A DNA stretch of 54,187 bases from Calditrichaceae bacterium (GCA_013360445.1 JABWBP010000055.1:1-54187); one strand, 5' to 3'. Shown: positions 1-8,899, counted from the first letter of the stretch. Notes: generated by a model from the letters alone, not told the origin. Program-made: numbers and translations.

Positions 1-41
1 CGGTGCGAAGCGCCGGGAGAAGGTAAGAGACCTCGATTTAA

Positions 42-54
42 GCCCTGAAAGGGC
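42..54. repeat. Short REP-like hairpin
   Basis: GCCCT-GAA-AGGGC forms a 5-bp perfect stem with a 3-nt loop, just past the 3' end of the minus-strand hydrolase gene. Short CCCTGAAAGGG-type hairpins followed by a GCAATAAGC-like tail are, from memory, a recurring intergenic element in FCB-group genomes. A role as a weak terminator or REP-like relic is inference. The remaining bases 1-106 hold no gene I can support. Confidence 0.35.
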
Positions 55-106
55 GCAATAAGCATACAATTTCAAAACTCGAAAAAAAATGAGCGAACCA
101 TGAGTC

Positions 107-898
107 TTACAAGATGGTTTGCAAAAAATTCTCCACCGCCTCGAAAATCAACGGTTTTTCTTCATCAACGCTGATGACGTGGTAGGAATTTTCCAGGGCC
201 AGGGTGCGGACCATGGATGAAGAAACGTGTTTGGCGATGTAATCGAGGTTGTCGAAGGTAATGGTGTGGTCTCTCCGGGAATGAATCAGCAGGCAGGGCG
301 ATTTTACCCGCGGCAATTCCCGGCGCACTACCTCCAGCAAGTCGAGAAACTGCACCAGGCTTTTGATGGGATACTTGGGATAAGAAGCGCTCTTGCTCTT
401 GGCATCCCGGGAGCGGATGTCCGGCCCTTTGGATTTGTATTGATAGCGGATCACCCGTTTGGCCAGGGGGAGGAGCTTCAGCCGCCAGTCTTTCATAATA
501 ATGGCGCCGGCCAGGGAGATCACCCCATCGAGGGGATGATGGGCGGCCAGGTGCAGCGCCAGCGCCCCGCCCATGGATTGCCCGCATACCACCACTTTGC
601 GATAATTTTCCTTCATTTTCAGGTAATATTGCTCGCTGGCGTTGATCCAGTCGGAATAGCTTACTTTTTCCAGATCCTCCGGGCGGGTTCCATGCCCCGG
701 CAACAAGGGAACCCAAACTCCGTAGCCTTTCTGGGCAAAATGAAAGCCTAATTCCCGCCCTTCGTAGGTGGAGCCGGTAAAACCGTGCAGAAAAAGAATC
801 CCGGTATTGCCCTGGTCGATAAATATCGGTTCCGCGCCGGGCATAATATTTTCCGGGTCAACCGTAAAATCGGGGCGTTCGACCACATTTACTGGCAT
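107..898 (-). CDS. Alpha/beta hydrolase (carboxylesterase/monoglyceride lipase type)
   Basis: 263-residue cytoplasmic serine hydrolase. The oxyanion motif LHGFTGS lies near residue 38 and the nucleophile elbow GQSMGG near residue 106. A late SRRDHT segment should supply the Asp, and NSYHVI near residue 240 the catalytic His. Length and motif spacing fit the Est30/thermostable carboxylesterase group that cleaves short- to medium-chain acyl esters or monoglycerides. The true substrate cannot be read from sequence. The gene follows asd by 7 bases on the same strand, so the two may be co-transcribed, although no functional link is obvious. Confidence 0.88.
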   Translation of the reverse strand: MPVNVVERPDFTVDPENIMPGAEPIFIDQGNTGILFLHGFTGSTYEGRELGFHFAQKGYGVWVPLLPGHGTRPEDLEKVSYSDWINASEQYYLKMKENYRKVVVCGQSMGGALALHLAAHHPLDGVISLAGAIIMKDWRLKLLPLAKRVIRYQYKSKGPDIRSRDAKSKSASYPKYPIKSLVQFLDLLEVVRRELPRVKSPCLLIHSRRDHTITFDNLDYIAKHVSSSMVRTLALENSYHVISVDEEKPLIFEAVENFLQTIL

Positions 899-905
899 GT
901 ATTCT

Positions 906-1901
906 CTACCTCCCTGTCGTTAACATCTCGGCGATCTGCACCGCGTTGGTGGCCGCGCCTTTGCGGAGATTATCGCTCACCACCCACAGATTCAGCCCGT
1001 TTTCAATGGAGGGATCGCGGCGGATTCGCCCCACGAATACTTCGTCGCGGTTGCGGGAATGGATCGGCATGGGATAGACATTCTCTCCCGGGTGATCCTG
1101 CACCACCACCCCGGGCGCGGCGCGCAGCAGGGCGCGAACCTCTTCGATCTCGAAAGGCTCCCGGAATTGCAGGTTGATGGACTCGGAATGCCCCCCCAAC
1201 ACCGGCACGCGCACGCAGGTGGCGCTGATCTGCAAATCGGGATCACCCATGATTTTCCGGGTTTCCTGCACCATCTTGTGCTCTTCCCGGGTATATCCAT
1301 CTTCAAAAAAAACGTCGATGTGGGGCAGGCAGTTGTAAGCGATGGGGTGGGGATAGGCGGCGAGCGGGGATTTTCCGGCGGCGATCTCTTCTTCCAATTG
1401 GCGCACCGCTTTTTGGCCGGTTCCGCTTACGGACTGGTAGGTAGAGACCACGATGCGGCGAATTCCGAAGCGCCGGTGCAGGGGGTGCAGCGCCACCACC
1501 ATCTGGATGGTAGAGCAGTTGGGGTTGGCGATGATGCCGCGGTGCGCTTGCAGCGCCTGCGGGTTTACCTCCGGAACCACCAGGGGAACCTGCGGGTCCA
1601 TGCGCCAGGCGCTGGAATTGTCGATAACGATGGCGCCCAATTCCGCGGCAACCGGGGCAAATTCCCGGCTGACCGCGGCGCCGGCGGAGAACAGCGCAAA
1701 ATCCACCCCCCGGAAAACTTCCGGCGCCAGCGCCTCTACCGTCACCGGCTGATCGTTGAACTTTACGGTTTTGCCGGCGGAGCGGGAAGAAGCTACCGGA
1801 ACGAGTTTGCGCAGCGGGAAGCGCCGCTCTTCTAAAACTTCGATCATTTTTTGCCCCACCAGCCCGGTGGCGCCCACGACCGCGACCGTGTATGGATTCA
1901 T
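906..1901 (-). CDS. asd: Aspartate-semialdehyde dehydrogenase
   Basis: 331 residues, the normal family length. The enzyme reduces L-aspartyl-4-phosphate to aspartate semialdehyde with NADPH, the branch point to lysine/diaminopimelate, threonine and methionine. The N-terminus has the Rossmann signature VGATGLVGQ. NPNCSTIQ near residue 130 contains the catalytic Cys, and the segment with SVSGTGQKAV follows. The partly conserved region around GGHSESIN corresponds to the substrate-binding His. The start is the ATG that opens the Rossmann strand. It appears to be the first gene of a two-gene minus-strand unit with the downstream hydrolase. I saw no lysine riboswitch in the upstream 180 bases. Confidence 0.95.
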   Translation of the reverse strand: MNPYTVAVVGATGLVGQKMIEVLEERRFPLRKLVPVASSRSAGKTVKFNDQPVTVEALAPEVFRGVDFALFSAGAAVSREFAPVAAELGAIVIDNSSAWRMDPQVPLVVPEVNPQALQAHRGIIANPNCSTIQMVVALHPLHRRFGIRRIVVSTYQSVSGTGQKAVRQLEEEIAAGKSPLAAYPHPIAYNCLPHIDVFFEDGYTREEHKMVQETRKIMGDPDLQISATCVRVPVLGGHSESINLQFREPFEIEEVRALLRAAPGVVVQDHPGENVYPMPIHSRNRDEVFVGRIRRDPSIENGLNLWVVSDNLRKGAATNAVQIAEMLTTGR

Positions 1902-2027
1902 TGCATACCCTTCAAATTTGGCAGCATAAAATCCTAAATTTTCGGAGCTAAATCAAGCTCCTATTTTTCTATGGGGTTGCAGGGTGAGATGGTGCGATCG
2001 GGGAAAAAGGCGGGGATGTAAAGATAA

Positions 2028-2060
2028 AGACCTCAAAGGTTTCCAAAACCTTTGAGGTCT
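2028..2060 (-). terminator. Hairpin terminator, copy 1 of a recurring element
   Basis: AGACCTCAAAGGTTT, loop CCA, then its exact reverse complement: a perfect 15-bp stem with a 3-nt loop. It lies 27 bases beyond the stop of the minus-strand lipoprotein gene and before asd. Near-identical hairpins occur at 14381-14413 and 43675-43699, each just after a gene end, which supports a termination or 3'-end processing role (inference). Confidence 0.65.
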
Positions 2061-2087
2061 ATAGGTTCTCTCCGGTTTATCTCGAAT

Positions 2088-3092
2088 TCATCTCAGCGCC
2101 AATCCATGCTGGCGCCGGATCAGTTTTTCGAGGTCTTCGCGGCTCATCTCCCCGTCGATTTTTACGTTATTCCCATCGGTCTTCAGGTGAATTTTATTCA
2201 TCACGTCGATGGCCGCGCGGTCGCCGCTGAGGGAGAGTTTGACGGTCGCCAGGGCCCCTTTCACCATATCGTGGAACAGCTTCGCCTTTTCCGCGTCGGT
2301 GAACTGCCCCAACCCGTCGAATTTGATCTCCTCGCCCATATCCATGGAGAAATTCAGGTTGCGAACCGCTCGCAGCGCCTCAAACCGCCGGGCGTCGGCA
2401 TCTTCGGGCATCTCATCCATGATCGCATTGACCAGGTGGGTGGGATCCATGACCAACCAGGCCCCGGTTTTGTATTTCAGCGGTTTCAGCCGTTCCGCCA
2501 GGTCGGGATCGAGGGTAACCTCGCTTTTCGCCGCCCGGAAATTATCCAGCCAGGATTTGACCCACTGCTCTTTGCCCCCCACGGCGTAAGCTTCATCGGC
2601 GAAGCCGAGCACAAAGGGTTTATCTTCCACCCGGTAGAGGGTGGCTTCATTATAACTTTCCGGGGTAAGCTGTTTGCCGGTATTCTCTTTGGCGACAAAA
2701 TCCATGATCCGCTGCGAATCGTATTTCCCGATCGCCACCACCAGGAAATTCCCTTCTCTCCTTTCCGGGCCGGGTTCGAAGGCCAGGTACACTTCCTTCA
2801 TGTCCTTGCGGAAGTCGAAACCGGTTGCTTCCGCCAGCTCGTCCAACTCTTTTTCCCCGTGCATGCGTTCCCGCAGGGAATCCTGCAGCATGGCGTAAAT
2901 AGCGCTCTGGCGCATCCGCTCTAAGTTGATGTAGCCCAGGCCGGCCGGGGTCTCCCCGGAGATGCCCGAAAGCGGCAGCAGCGCCAGTTGGCGGGTCATT
3001 TCACCCGAGAGCGCCTGGGGGCGCTCCCGGGCGCACTGCCAGAGCAGTAAAGCGGTGAACAGCAAGAATGGCAGATAAGTTAATTTTTTCAT
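2088..3092 (-). CDS. Secreted lipoprotein of unknown function (DUF3352-like)
   Basis: 334 residues from the ATG that follows AAGGAG by 6 bases; a TTG five codons upstream lies before that ribosome-binding site and is rejected. Residues 1-19 are a lipoprotein signal peptide ending LLLWQ-C, with C20 as the lipidation site. The mature chain is charged and globular with no recognisable catalytic motif. The pattern of short beta-alpha units (GYINLERM, FLVVAIGKYD, PFVLGFADEAYAVG) resembles the DUF3352/periplasmic substrate-monitor type, but this is a weak match. It lies upstream of asd and downstream of an ABC exporter on the same strand, with repeat DNA between. Function unknown. Confidence 0.8.
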   Translation of the reverse strand: MKKLTYLPFLLFTALLLWQCARERPQALSGEMTRQLALLPLSGISGETPAGLGYINLERMRQSAIYAMLQDSLRERMHGEKELDELAEATGFDFRKDMKEVYLAFEPGPERREGNFLVVAIGKYDSQRIMDFVAKENTGKQLTPESYNEATLYRVEDKPFVLGFADEAYAVGGKEQWVKSWLDNFRAAKSEVTLDPDLAERLKPLKYKTGAWLVMDPTHLVNAIMDEMPEDADARRFEALRAVRNLNFSMDMGEEIKFDGLGQFTDAEKAKLFHDMVKGALATVKLSLSGDRAAIDVMNKIHLKTDGNNVKIDGEMSREDLEKLIRRQHGLALR

Positions 3093-3126
3093 GGTTCGCT
3101 CCTTCAAATTGTAGCGGTAATTTGTG

Positions 3127-3268
3127 AGTGTTCAGGTTTCTCAGTGTTCGAGTGTTTTGGTGTTCAAGTGTTTTAGTGGTTGAGCGCTATAGCGTTGAAC
3201 GGTGAATGAGCGCAGTTTCCAAAGCACGGAAACACTAAAACACCATAACACCTGCGCACTTGAACACT
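3127..3268. repeat. Tandem-in-inverted word repeat, GTGTT family, copy 1
   Basis: The left arm repeats variants of GTGTTC/GTGTTTT (AGTGTTCGAGTGTTTTGG and so on). The right arm repeats the reverse complement (AACACTAAAACACCATAACA). A spacer of about 45 bases separates them. The whole fills the gap between the ABC permease stop and the lipoprotein start. The same word family recurs at 8797-8881 and 48906-49022. Confidence 0.75.
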
Positions 3269-3269
3269 C

Positions 3270-4091
3270 CTAAAAATCCTTCCGTTTGAAAATCATCGAA
3301 GCCGCGCCAAGCATCAACGCCCCGAACAGCAGGGAAGTCAGTACTGGCAGCCAGGAACCGATGTCGGCGTGCTGCACCAACATGCGGGTGATGTTGCCTA
3401 ATTCCGTGGTTTTAGGCAGAAAATGGTAGAGAAAATCCAGCAAATATCCCCAGAATTTCCCGGAGAGCAGGGCGTAGATGGCCTCCCGTTGCAGCAGCAG
3501 GGGGCTGAAGAACAAGATCGCGTAGGTAATCATCAGCGAGAAAGGCCCGCTGCGGATGGTAACGCCTAAAAAGGCCATCAGGGCGTACAAAATCGCGTAG
3601 GTCAGCACGATCATCACCCCGGATAACAGAAAACCGAAGTTCCAGACCCCGGTTTTGAAAGAGAGAATCAGCCAGGAAAATCCCACCAAATAAAAAACGT
3701 TGAAGGCCACGATCGCCACCGCGCCCAAATAGCGCCCGGCCAGAATGGTAAAACGGCTGAGCGGTTTGGAGATGAGCAGGTCGATGCTGCCTTTTTCCAG
3801 GAACGCGGGGATCAAACTGCTGGTGGCGAAGAGCGACATGAACACGCCCCCGGTAAACAAACCTACCGCCACCACGCTTTCGATTCCGTAAACGATCTTT
3901 TCCAGTTCGAAGGCCTGGTCGATCTCCTTGCCGAACAGGGAAATGTAAGACTCCGCCCCATCCACGATGTCGAGGTTCAGGGCGAACAGGAAGAGCAGAT
4001 TCACCAGGGTGGAGAGGCCGAAAAAGGCGATAAAGGTTTTGCGGGCCAGGGACTCCCGGAAGGTCAATTGAATGATCGCAAACAGTTTCAT
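3270..4091 (-). CDS. ABC-2 type transporter permease
   Basis: 273-residue inner-membrane protein with about six hydrophobic segments: residues near 20-42, 78-100, 120-148, 150-175, 180-200 and 245-268. A polar loop after the first segment (ESYISLFGKEIDQAFELEKIV) is typical of ABC-2/NatB-like permeases, as is the basic stretch SKPLSRFTILAGRYLG before TM3. Its ATG overlaps the stop of the upstream ATPase gene by four bases (ATGA), so the two are translationally coupled and form one exporter. The substrate is unknown; this class exports drugs, lipids, polysaccharides or sodium. Confidence 0.88.
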   Translation of the reverse strand: MKLFAIIQLTFRESLARKTFIAFFGLSTLVNLLFLFALNLDIVDGAESYISLFGKEIDQAFELEKIVYGIESVVAVGLFTGGVFMSLFATSSLIPAFLEKGSIDLLISKPLSRFTILAGRYLGAVAIVAFNVFYLVGFSWLILSFKTGVWNFGFLLSGVMIVLTYAILYALMAFLGVTIRSGPFSLMITYAILFFSPLLLQREAIYALLSGKFWGYLLDFLYHFLPKTTELGNITRMLVQHADIGSWLPVLTSLLFGALMLGAASMIFKRKDF

Positions 4092-5011
4092 GGCGCGGCA
4101 ACCTCCTTTTCTTCCACCACTTCGATGAAAAAATCTTCCAACGTAATCTTGCGGGGCACGATTCCGCGGATCAGCGCCTGGCGTTCGCGCAATTTGTCGA
4201 TCAGGTGGTTCAACTGCGCGTCATCGCGCACGGAGACGATGAAACTGCCGTTTTGGGAGACCAGGGGAAGGGCCAGCTCCGCGCAAAGCGCCTGCAACAG
4301 GTCGTATCCTTCCGCCAATTGCAGGGTGAATTGCTGCTTGACGGAGACCATATCTTCCACGGTTCCTTTTTGCAGCAAGCGCCCGTTTTTCAGGATGGCC
4401 ACCTCGTCGGAGACCCGCTCCACTTCCGAGAGCAGGTGGGAATTGAGGAAAATGGTTTTGCCGCGGTCGCGGAGGTTTTTCAGTAAATCGCGGATTTCCC
4501 GCCGCCCCACCGGATCGATGCCGTCGGTAGGTTCATCGAGGAACAGCAAATCGGGATCGTTGCTGAGCGCCTGGGCCAGCCCCATGCGCTGCATCATCCC
4601 TTTGGAGAATTTGCGGATTTTGGTATCGCCCCAGTTCTCTAACTTCACTAACTTCAGCAACTGGGGAATGCGCTCCTTTAGCAGCGCCGGCTCCACCCCG
4701 CTCATCTTTCCATAATAGAACAGCACCTGGTTGGCGGTGAGGAACTCCGGGAAGCGGTGGTTTTCCGCCAGGTAGCCGATGCGGGAATGGGCGCCGGGGT
4801 TAGAAATATCTTCGCCAAGAATCCTTGCCGATCCCCGGGTGGGGAACACGATGCCGAGCAGCACTTTGATGAGGGTGGTTTTCCCGGCTCCGTTGGGTCC
4901 CAGGAGGCTGAAGATTTTCCCTTTTTCCACCTGCAAGGTAAAATCTTCCAGCGCCTTGATCTTGCCGCGAGAGTAATACTTGGTCAAATTATCGGTTTCG
5001 ACGACGTACAC
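4088..5011 (-). CDS. ABC transporter ATP-binding protein
   Basis: 307-residue cytoplasmic ATPase of the ABC-2/CcmA class. Walker A is GPNGAGKTT near residue 39, the Q-loop region follows, the signature is KFSKGMMQRMGLAQAL near residue 134, and Walker B with catalytic Glu is LLFLDEPTDGIDP near residue 155. The H-loop is NSHLLSE. A C-terminal extension of about 80 residues is usual for bacitracin/Nat-type exporters. The start is a GTG preceded by AAAGGG at suitable spacing. It partners the overlapping permease gene downstream. Confidence 0.92.
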   Translation of the reverse strand: MYVVETDNLTKYYSRGKIKALEDFTLQVEKGKIFSLLGPNGAGKTTLIKVLLGIVFPTRGSARILGEDISNPGAHSRIGYLAENHRFPEFLTANQVLFYYGKMSGVEPALLKERIPQLLKLVKLENWGDTKIRKFSKGMMQRMGLAQALSNDPDLLFLDEPTDGIDPVGRREIRDLLKNLRDRGKTIFLNSHLLSEVERVSDEVAILKNGRLLQKGTVEDMVSVKQQFTLQLAEGYDLLQALCAELALPLVSQNGSFIVSVRDDAQLNHLIDKLRERQALIRGIVPRKITLEDFFIEVVEEKEVAAP

Positions 5012-5236
5012 ACAAACCCTTTCAGATAAGCACGCCCGCTATTACGGGCAGGGGAGAGGTTAGTTTCTGTTCCCGAGAATTAAAGATTGATTTCAGGAAT
5101 TTTTATTTGTTGGTCTCTTATCAATCCATATATTTACCGGCAACGATGAAGAATGAGTACTGATGCGAATTAAGAGTGGAACAAAGCCAATGTTTTGCAC
5201 TCCGTACGAAGCCTCTTATTAAAGTACGAGCGGTTT

Positions 5237-6661
5237 ATGAGCACTATTTCGATCAAAAATAAGGCCGGGCAGGGCGGAATTCAATTAGAAATGTTCGCGC
5301 CGTCGCGGGAGAAGAGCGATCGCACGGTTGAAAAAACCATCAAACGCTGGATACAGGAACCCGCGCACGCTCATTCCGCGAAAAGCGCCAAAGCCGATTA
5401 CGGCACTTTCAAAGACAGTCTCCGCGCGCCCATTCACCGCTGGTTCAAATACCCCGCGGGCTATTCCTATCGCCTGGTGGAAGAAAAAATAAAGCAGTAT
5501 GGCCTGGGGCGGGATCATTGGATGTTAGACCCTTTCGTTGGCAGCGGCACAACCTCGGTGGAGGCGAAACGCTGGCGGATCAATTCCGTCGGCATCGAGG
5601 CGCATCCGTTTGTGCACTGGGTGGCCAGCACCAAGCTCAATTGGAATATCGACGCCGGGGAAACGATCGCAAAATTTCACGAAGTCGTGGAACTGGCCCG
5701 GGAGGGGGTTAAAGCGACCGATACCGGCAGCCTGCCGGAACTGGTGCACAAGTGTTATTCCCCGGGTAATCTCGCATCCCTCGCGGCCATTCGCGACGCC
5801 ATTCAAAGCCATGATATGACCGGGGAGATACGCCATTTTCTGAACCTCGCGCTGACGGATACGCTGCGGAATGCCTCCAAGGCGGCCACCGGCTGGCCCT
5901 ATATCGCTCCCGCCAAGATGCACGAAAAAGCCAGTGAAAAAGAAGCCTTCTCCGAATTTGAAGCGCAGTTTCGCCGGATGATCGGCGACATCAAATTTAT
6001 GCAGGCGCATTATCCTTATCAGGATGTTGCAGCTATCTTGATTTTGGGTGATTCCCGGGAGTTTCACCCGGAGATAAAACCGGGCGCGATTGATCTTGCC
6101 CTCACCTCGCCTCCTTACCTCAATAATTATGATTATGCGGATCGAACCCGCCTGGAAACCTATTTTTTCGGATGGTACAAAAGCTGGGGAGAGATTTCCG
6201 ACCGGGTGCGCGACAAACTGATGATCAGCGCAACCACCCAAATCCGCCGCAATGAATTTACGAATAACGGCGGCCTGAGCGATGAGATTCGAGAAGCAGA
6301 CGAAGTATTTTATTATGAGCTTTTAGAAAAAGTAACGGAACTATCCGAATGCCGGAAACACAAAGGAGGCAAAAAAAGTTACGATTTCTTAGTCGCGGGC
6401 TATTTTAACGACATGTTCCAGGTGATCAAACAGGTATATGCCGCCCTGAAACCCGGCGCCGATTTCGTGTTGGTGTTAGGCGATTCCGCCCCTTACAGCG
6501 TTTACATTCCCACCCACGAATATTTAGCCCGTTTGGGGCTGGCTATCGGGTTTTCCTCCTGGAAAGTGGAAGAGCTACGCACCCGCGGCGACAAGTGGCA
6601 GGAAAATCCCCAGCGACATAAGGTTAAATTAAAGGAAGTGATTCTGACGATGACCAGATAG
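5237..6661 (+). CDS. Type II DNA methyltransferase (amino-MTase, SPPY type)
   Basis: 474 residues from ATG 5237 (a TTG 42 bases upstream lacks a ribosome-binding site). Motif I/AdoMet site DPFVGSGTT is at residues 98-106 and catalytic motif IV TSPPY at 290-294. The SPPY form is usual for N4-cytosine methyltransferases, though it also occurs in N6-adenine enzymes. Motif I precedes motif IV by about 190 residues, leaving room for a target-recognition region between them (alpha-like order). The nuclease gene starts 8 bases downstream, so this is the modification half of a restriction-modification pair. Base composition matches the surrounding core genome, unlike the island at 50.4 kb. Confidence 0.88.
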   Translation: MSTISIKNKAGQGGIQLEMFAPSREKSDRTVEKTIKRWIQEPAHAHSAKSAKADYGTFKDSLRAPIHRWFKYPAGYSYRLVEEKIKQYGLGRDHWMLDPFVGSGTTSVEAKRWRINSVGIEAHPFVHWVASTKLNWNIDAGETIAKFHEVVELAREGVKATDTGSLPELVHKCYSPGNLASLAAIRDAIQSHDMTGEIRHFLNLALTDTLRNASKAATGWPYIAPAKMHEKASEKEAFSEFEAQFRRMIGDIKFMQAHYPYQDVAAILILGDSREFHPEIKPGAIDLALTSPPYLNNYDYADRTRLETYFFGWYKSWGEISDRVRDKLMISATTQIRRNEFTNNGGLSDEIREADEVFYYELLEKVTELSECRKHKGGKKSYDFLVAGYFNDMFQVIKQVYAALKPGADFVLVLGDSAPYSVYIPTHEYLARLGLAIGFSSWKVEELRTRGDKWQENPQRHKVKLKEVILTMTR

Positions 6662-6669
6662 GAGCCGGA

Positions 6670-7443
6670 ATGACGGTTAAAAACGCAGCCAGTGCGTTGG
6701 GAGAAACAATTGGAAAGCTGATCGAGGATGAGTTACAGCGAATCATCGCCCCGCTCTGCCGGGAGCGCGGATATGTTTATGACCGCGGCGGAGAGCGCCC
6801 CGGCAAGCGCAAAGGCGTTAAACTCGCCATGGTCAACAAATCCGGCAATATTTACCAGTTGGACGGTGTCATCGAAGCGCCGGGCGGGGAACCGATCATC
6901 CTTTTAGAATCCAAATATTTGCGTTACAAAAAACATAACCGCGATAAAGCCAGTTGGACCTGCGCCGCTCATTACAGTCTGCGCAAGAGCCACCCCACCG
7001 TTCGCAAAAGCATCGCAATCATTTCGGGCAATTGGTCTTCTCCATCCAAACAATTCATGCAAAGCTTTGGCATCGAGTTGTACGAAATCCCTTTTCCGTT
7101 TATGTGTGATGTACTCATCCGGAAGGGAATCGAATTTGATTGGGATGAGAAGGATTCGCAGACGCCCCGGGCATCCTGGGAAAAATTTCAGGAATTGCCG
7201 GATCCTGATAAACAAGCAATTGGGGAAAACCTGGTCAGGCCAATCCGGGACAATCTTACTGAAAGCATCCGCCTCGCCCTGGATATGGGCGAGGATTGGG
7301 TCAAACGCCTGAGCGAATTGGAAATTTTGCTGAAAACCGAACGAAACGAATATTTCACTTATTCATTTCCCTCCGCGAAGGATGCGATACAGTTTCTGCT
7401 CAACCTCCAAATCGATGCGCCGGATTTGCGGGGAAAACTTTAA
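6670..7443 (+). CDS. Type II restriction endonuclease, PD-(D/E)XK fold
   Basis: 257 residues. The active site is visible as D65 (QLDGVIE) followed by E80-S81-K82 (LLESKYLRYKKHNRDKAS), the classic D...ExK metal site. The HNRDKASW and HPTVRKSIAI segments further support a restriction-enzyme core. It should cut unmodified DNA at the site protected by the adjacent methyltransferase; the recognition sequence cannot be deduced here. The ATG follows TAGGAGCC after the methyltransferase stop, giving tight co-expression. The gene looks intact. Confidence 0.86.
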   Translation: MTVKNAASALGETIGKLIEDELQRIIAPLCRERGYVYDRGGERPGKRKGVKLAMVNKSGNIYQLDGVIEAPGGEPIILLESKYLRYKKHNRDKASWTCAAHYSLRKSHPTVRKSIAIISGNWSSPSKQFMQSFGIELYEIPFPFMCDVLIRKGIEFDWDEKDSQTPRASWEKFQELPDPDKQAIGENLVRPIRDNLTESIRLALDMGEDWVKRLSELEILLKTERNEYFTYSFPSAKDAIQFLLNLQIDAPDLRGKL

Positions 7444-7492
7444 ATCGCTTTCGTTAGTCTCCATTGGTTGGTTTGACAATAACCGGAGAACC

Positions 7493-8161
7493 ATGATGAG
7501 CAAAATAACCATACTATTTTTAGCCGCCGCCCTGTTCACCGTAGAATCCTGCGGCCAGACTGATGGCAGCCCCCGGAACGTTCCCCCTCCATCAACCGCC
7601 GCCCCGCAAACGGACTCCTGCGACGATCCCGACGCTCCCATCGGCTGCTGTTTTGTGAATATGCCGGAGCGCCTCTCCCATATCATGGCCATTGCCGATA
7701 GCGCGGAAAAGGGAACCCGGATCATCATCAAGGGGCAGCTTTTGCAAGCCGACGGAAAAACTCCTTTCCCCGGCGTGATCATCTATGCCTACCAGACCGA
7801 CAATAACGGGTATTACTCAAAAAGCGGCCGGGAAAAGGGAGTCCAAAAATGGCACGGGCGCTTGCACGGCTGGTGCCGCACCGGGGCGAACGGGGAGTAT
7901 GAGATCCACACCATCCGCCCGGCAAGATACCCTTCTAATACCATTCCTGCCCATATCCACGCCGCGGTCAAAGAACCCGGCGGGGAGATGTATTATCTCA
8001 ATGACTACGTTTTCGCAGACGACGATCTGATCAACGAGCGCTACCTCTCGCGGCTCCGCAATCCCGGCGATAACGGGGTCATTGCCCTGAAACCCACCGC
8101 GGAAGGAATTTTAGAGGGGCGGCGAATCACCCCGTTAATGCCAATTAAGAGTTGGCGCTGA
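7493..8161 (+). CDS. Lipoprotein intradiol ring-cleavage dioxygenase-like protein
   Basis: 222 residues. GGAG at 7485 suits either ATG 7493 or the adjacent 7496. A signal peptide (ITILFLAAALFTV) ends in ESC, a loose lipobox, followed by a Pro/Ser-rich linker. The core matches catechol/protocatechuate dioxygenases: all four expected ferric-iron ligands are present, Y108 (GYYS), Y146 (RYPS), H154 and H156 (PAHIH). Known cytoplasmic members open catechols between the hydroxyls. Here the enzyme should sit on an envelope membrane, a form also known from extracellular fungal and some bacterial members. No other aromatic-degradation gene is adjacent. The substrate is unknown. Confidence 0.85.
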   Translation: MMSKITILFLAAALFTVESCGQTDGSPRNVPPPSTAAPQTDSCDDPDAPIGCCFVNMPERLSHIMAIADSAEKGTRIIIKGQLLQADGKTPFPGVIIYAYQTDNNGYYSKSGREKGVQKWHGRLHGWCRTGANGEYEIHTIRPARYPSNTIPAHIHAAVKEPGGEMYYLNDYVFADDDLINERYLSRLRNPGDNGVIALKPTAEGILEGRRITPLMPIKSWR

Positions 8162-8320
8162 AAAACGCTGAGTTTTATGATTTTCGCTGAAAACGAATCC
8201 ATTGTTGATCATTTCTGTATGGTTTTGTCATAAAATTCAGGGTGTATCTGCGTCAAAAACCCAACTCTTAATTCACATCGTTAGTACAGAAAACACCCGC
8301 CGGCTTTCACAAAATTGCAT

Positions 8321-8348
8321 TTTCTTTCCCCTGCCGGTGTATTATAAT
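8321..8348 (+). promoter_or_regulatory. Candidate promoter for gldC
   Basis: A perfect TATAAT at 8343-8348 lies 85 bases before the gldC start. A weak -35 (TTTCTT, 8321-8326) is 16 bases upstream; the better TTGCAT at 8315 is too far at 22. Support is mainly the -10 match. Confidence 0.35.
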
Positions 8349-8432
8349 TACCGCCGGTTTTCAGGAGTGAGGGGCCGGCCCGTCTCCAATTAAAAACGTT
8401 CGGAATGAAGGTTGATCGAAGAGGAGTTCCCC

Positions 8433-8762
8433 ATGCTGACCAAAGAGATCAAATTCACCATCCAGGTGGATGAGCAAAACCTGCCCCGCTCCATCGAGTG
8501 GGAAGCCAGCGACGCGGATTTTCAAGGCAAAAAACCCTGCGCTTCCATGAAGATATATTTGTGGGATAATGACGCCCGCAACAGCCTGCACATCGACCTG
8601 TGGAGTAAAGATATGCTGGTCAGCGACATGAATGTACACGTGGTTCATAATCTGCTGAACCTGGCCGATAGTTACCAGCGCGCCACCGGCAATTTGGAAG
8701 GGGCGGAGATCATCCGGCAATGCGCCCGGCAGTTATCTGAAAACGTTAAAAGCCGGGGATGA
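8433..8762 (+). CDS. gldC: Gliding motility protein GldC homologue
   Basis: 109 residues. ATG 8433 follows GAGGAG by 6 bases; an upstream TTG overlapping that site is rejected. The pattern of an N-terminal beta-hairpin (EIKFTIQVDEQNLPRSIEW), then a conserved core (LWDNDARNSLHIDLWSKDM) and a C-terminal helical pair is that of GldC, a small cytoplasmic protein linked to Bacteroidota gliding and type IX secretion. GldC also occurs in FCB bacteria that do not glide, so it is mainly a lineage marker here. No other gld gene is nearby. It is monocistronic, with repeat DNA on its 3' side. Confidence 0.85.
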   Translation: MLTKEIKFTIQVDEQNLPRSIEWEASDADFQGKKPCASMKIYLWDNDARNSLHIDLWSKDMLVSDMNVHVVHNLLNLADSYQRATGNLEGAEIIRQCARQLSENVKSRG

Positions 8763-8796
8763 GTGCGCTGGTGTTTCCCAAAGGAATGCCGTTGGC

Positions 8797-8881
8797 GCAG
8801 GTGTTCATGTGTTAATGTGTGGGGGTGATTTTAACACCTGAGCACCTGAGCACCTGAGCACCTGAACACCTGAACACCCTC
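8797..8881. repeat. Word repeat, GTGTT family, copy 2
   Basis: The left arm CAGGTGTTCATGTGTTAATG is followed by five successive ACCTGAGCAC/ACCTGAACAC units of 10 bp. Left and right arms are complementary, so a long imperfect hairpin is possible. It fills the gap between gldC and the FAD oxidoreductase gene. Confidence 0.78.
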
Positions 8882-8899
8882 ATACTTTCTCTAATACCC

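Noticed and set aside
1902-2027. Lysine riboswitch upstream of asd
   Set aside because: The leader is short and lacks the expected helices; only A+T-rich sequence is visible.
2052-2924. Long plus-strand frame opposite the lipoprotein gene
   Set aside because: Antisense shadow: the minus strand has a signal peptide, lipobox and ribosome-binding site. Similar shadows opposite most G+C-rich genes were dismissed.
8797-8881. Possible CRISPR array (regularly repeated ACCTGAGCAC units)
   Set aside because: Units are 10 bp, directly adjacent and without unique spacers; no cas gene is present.
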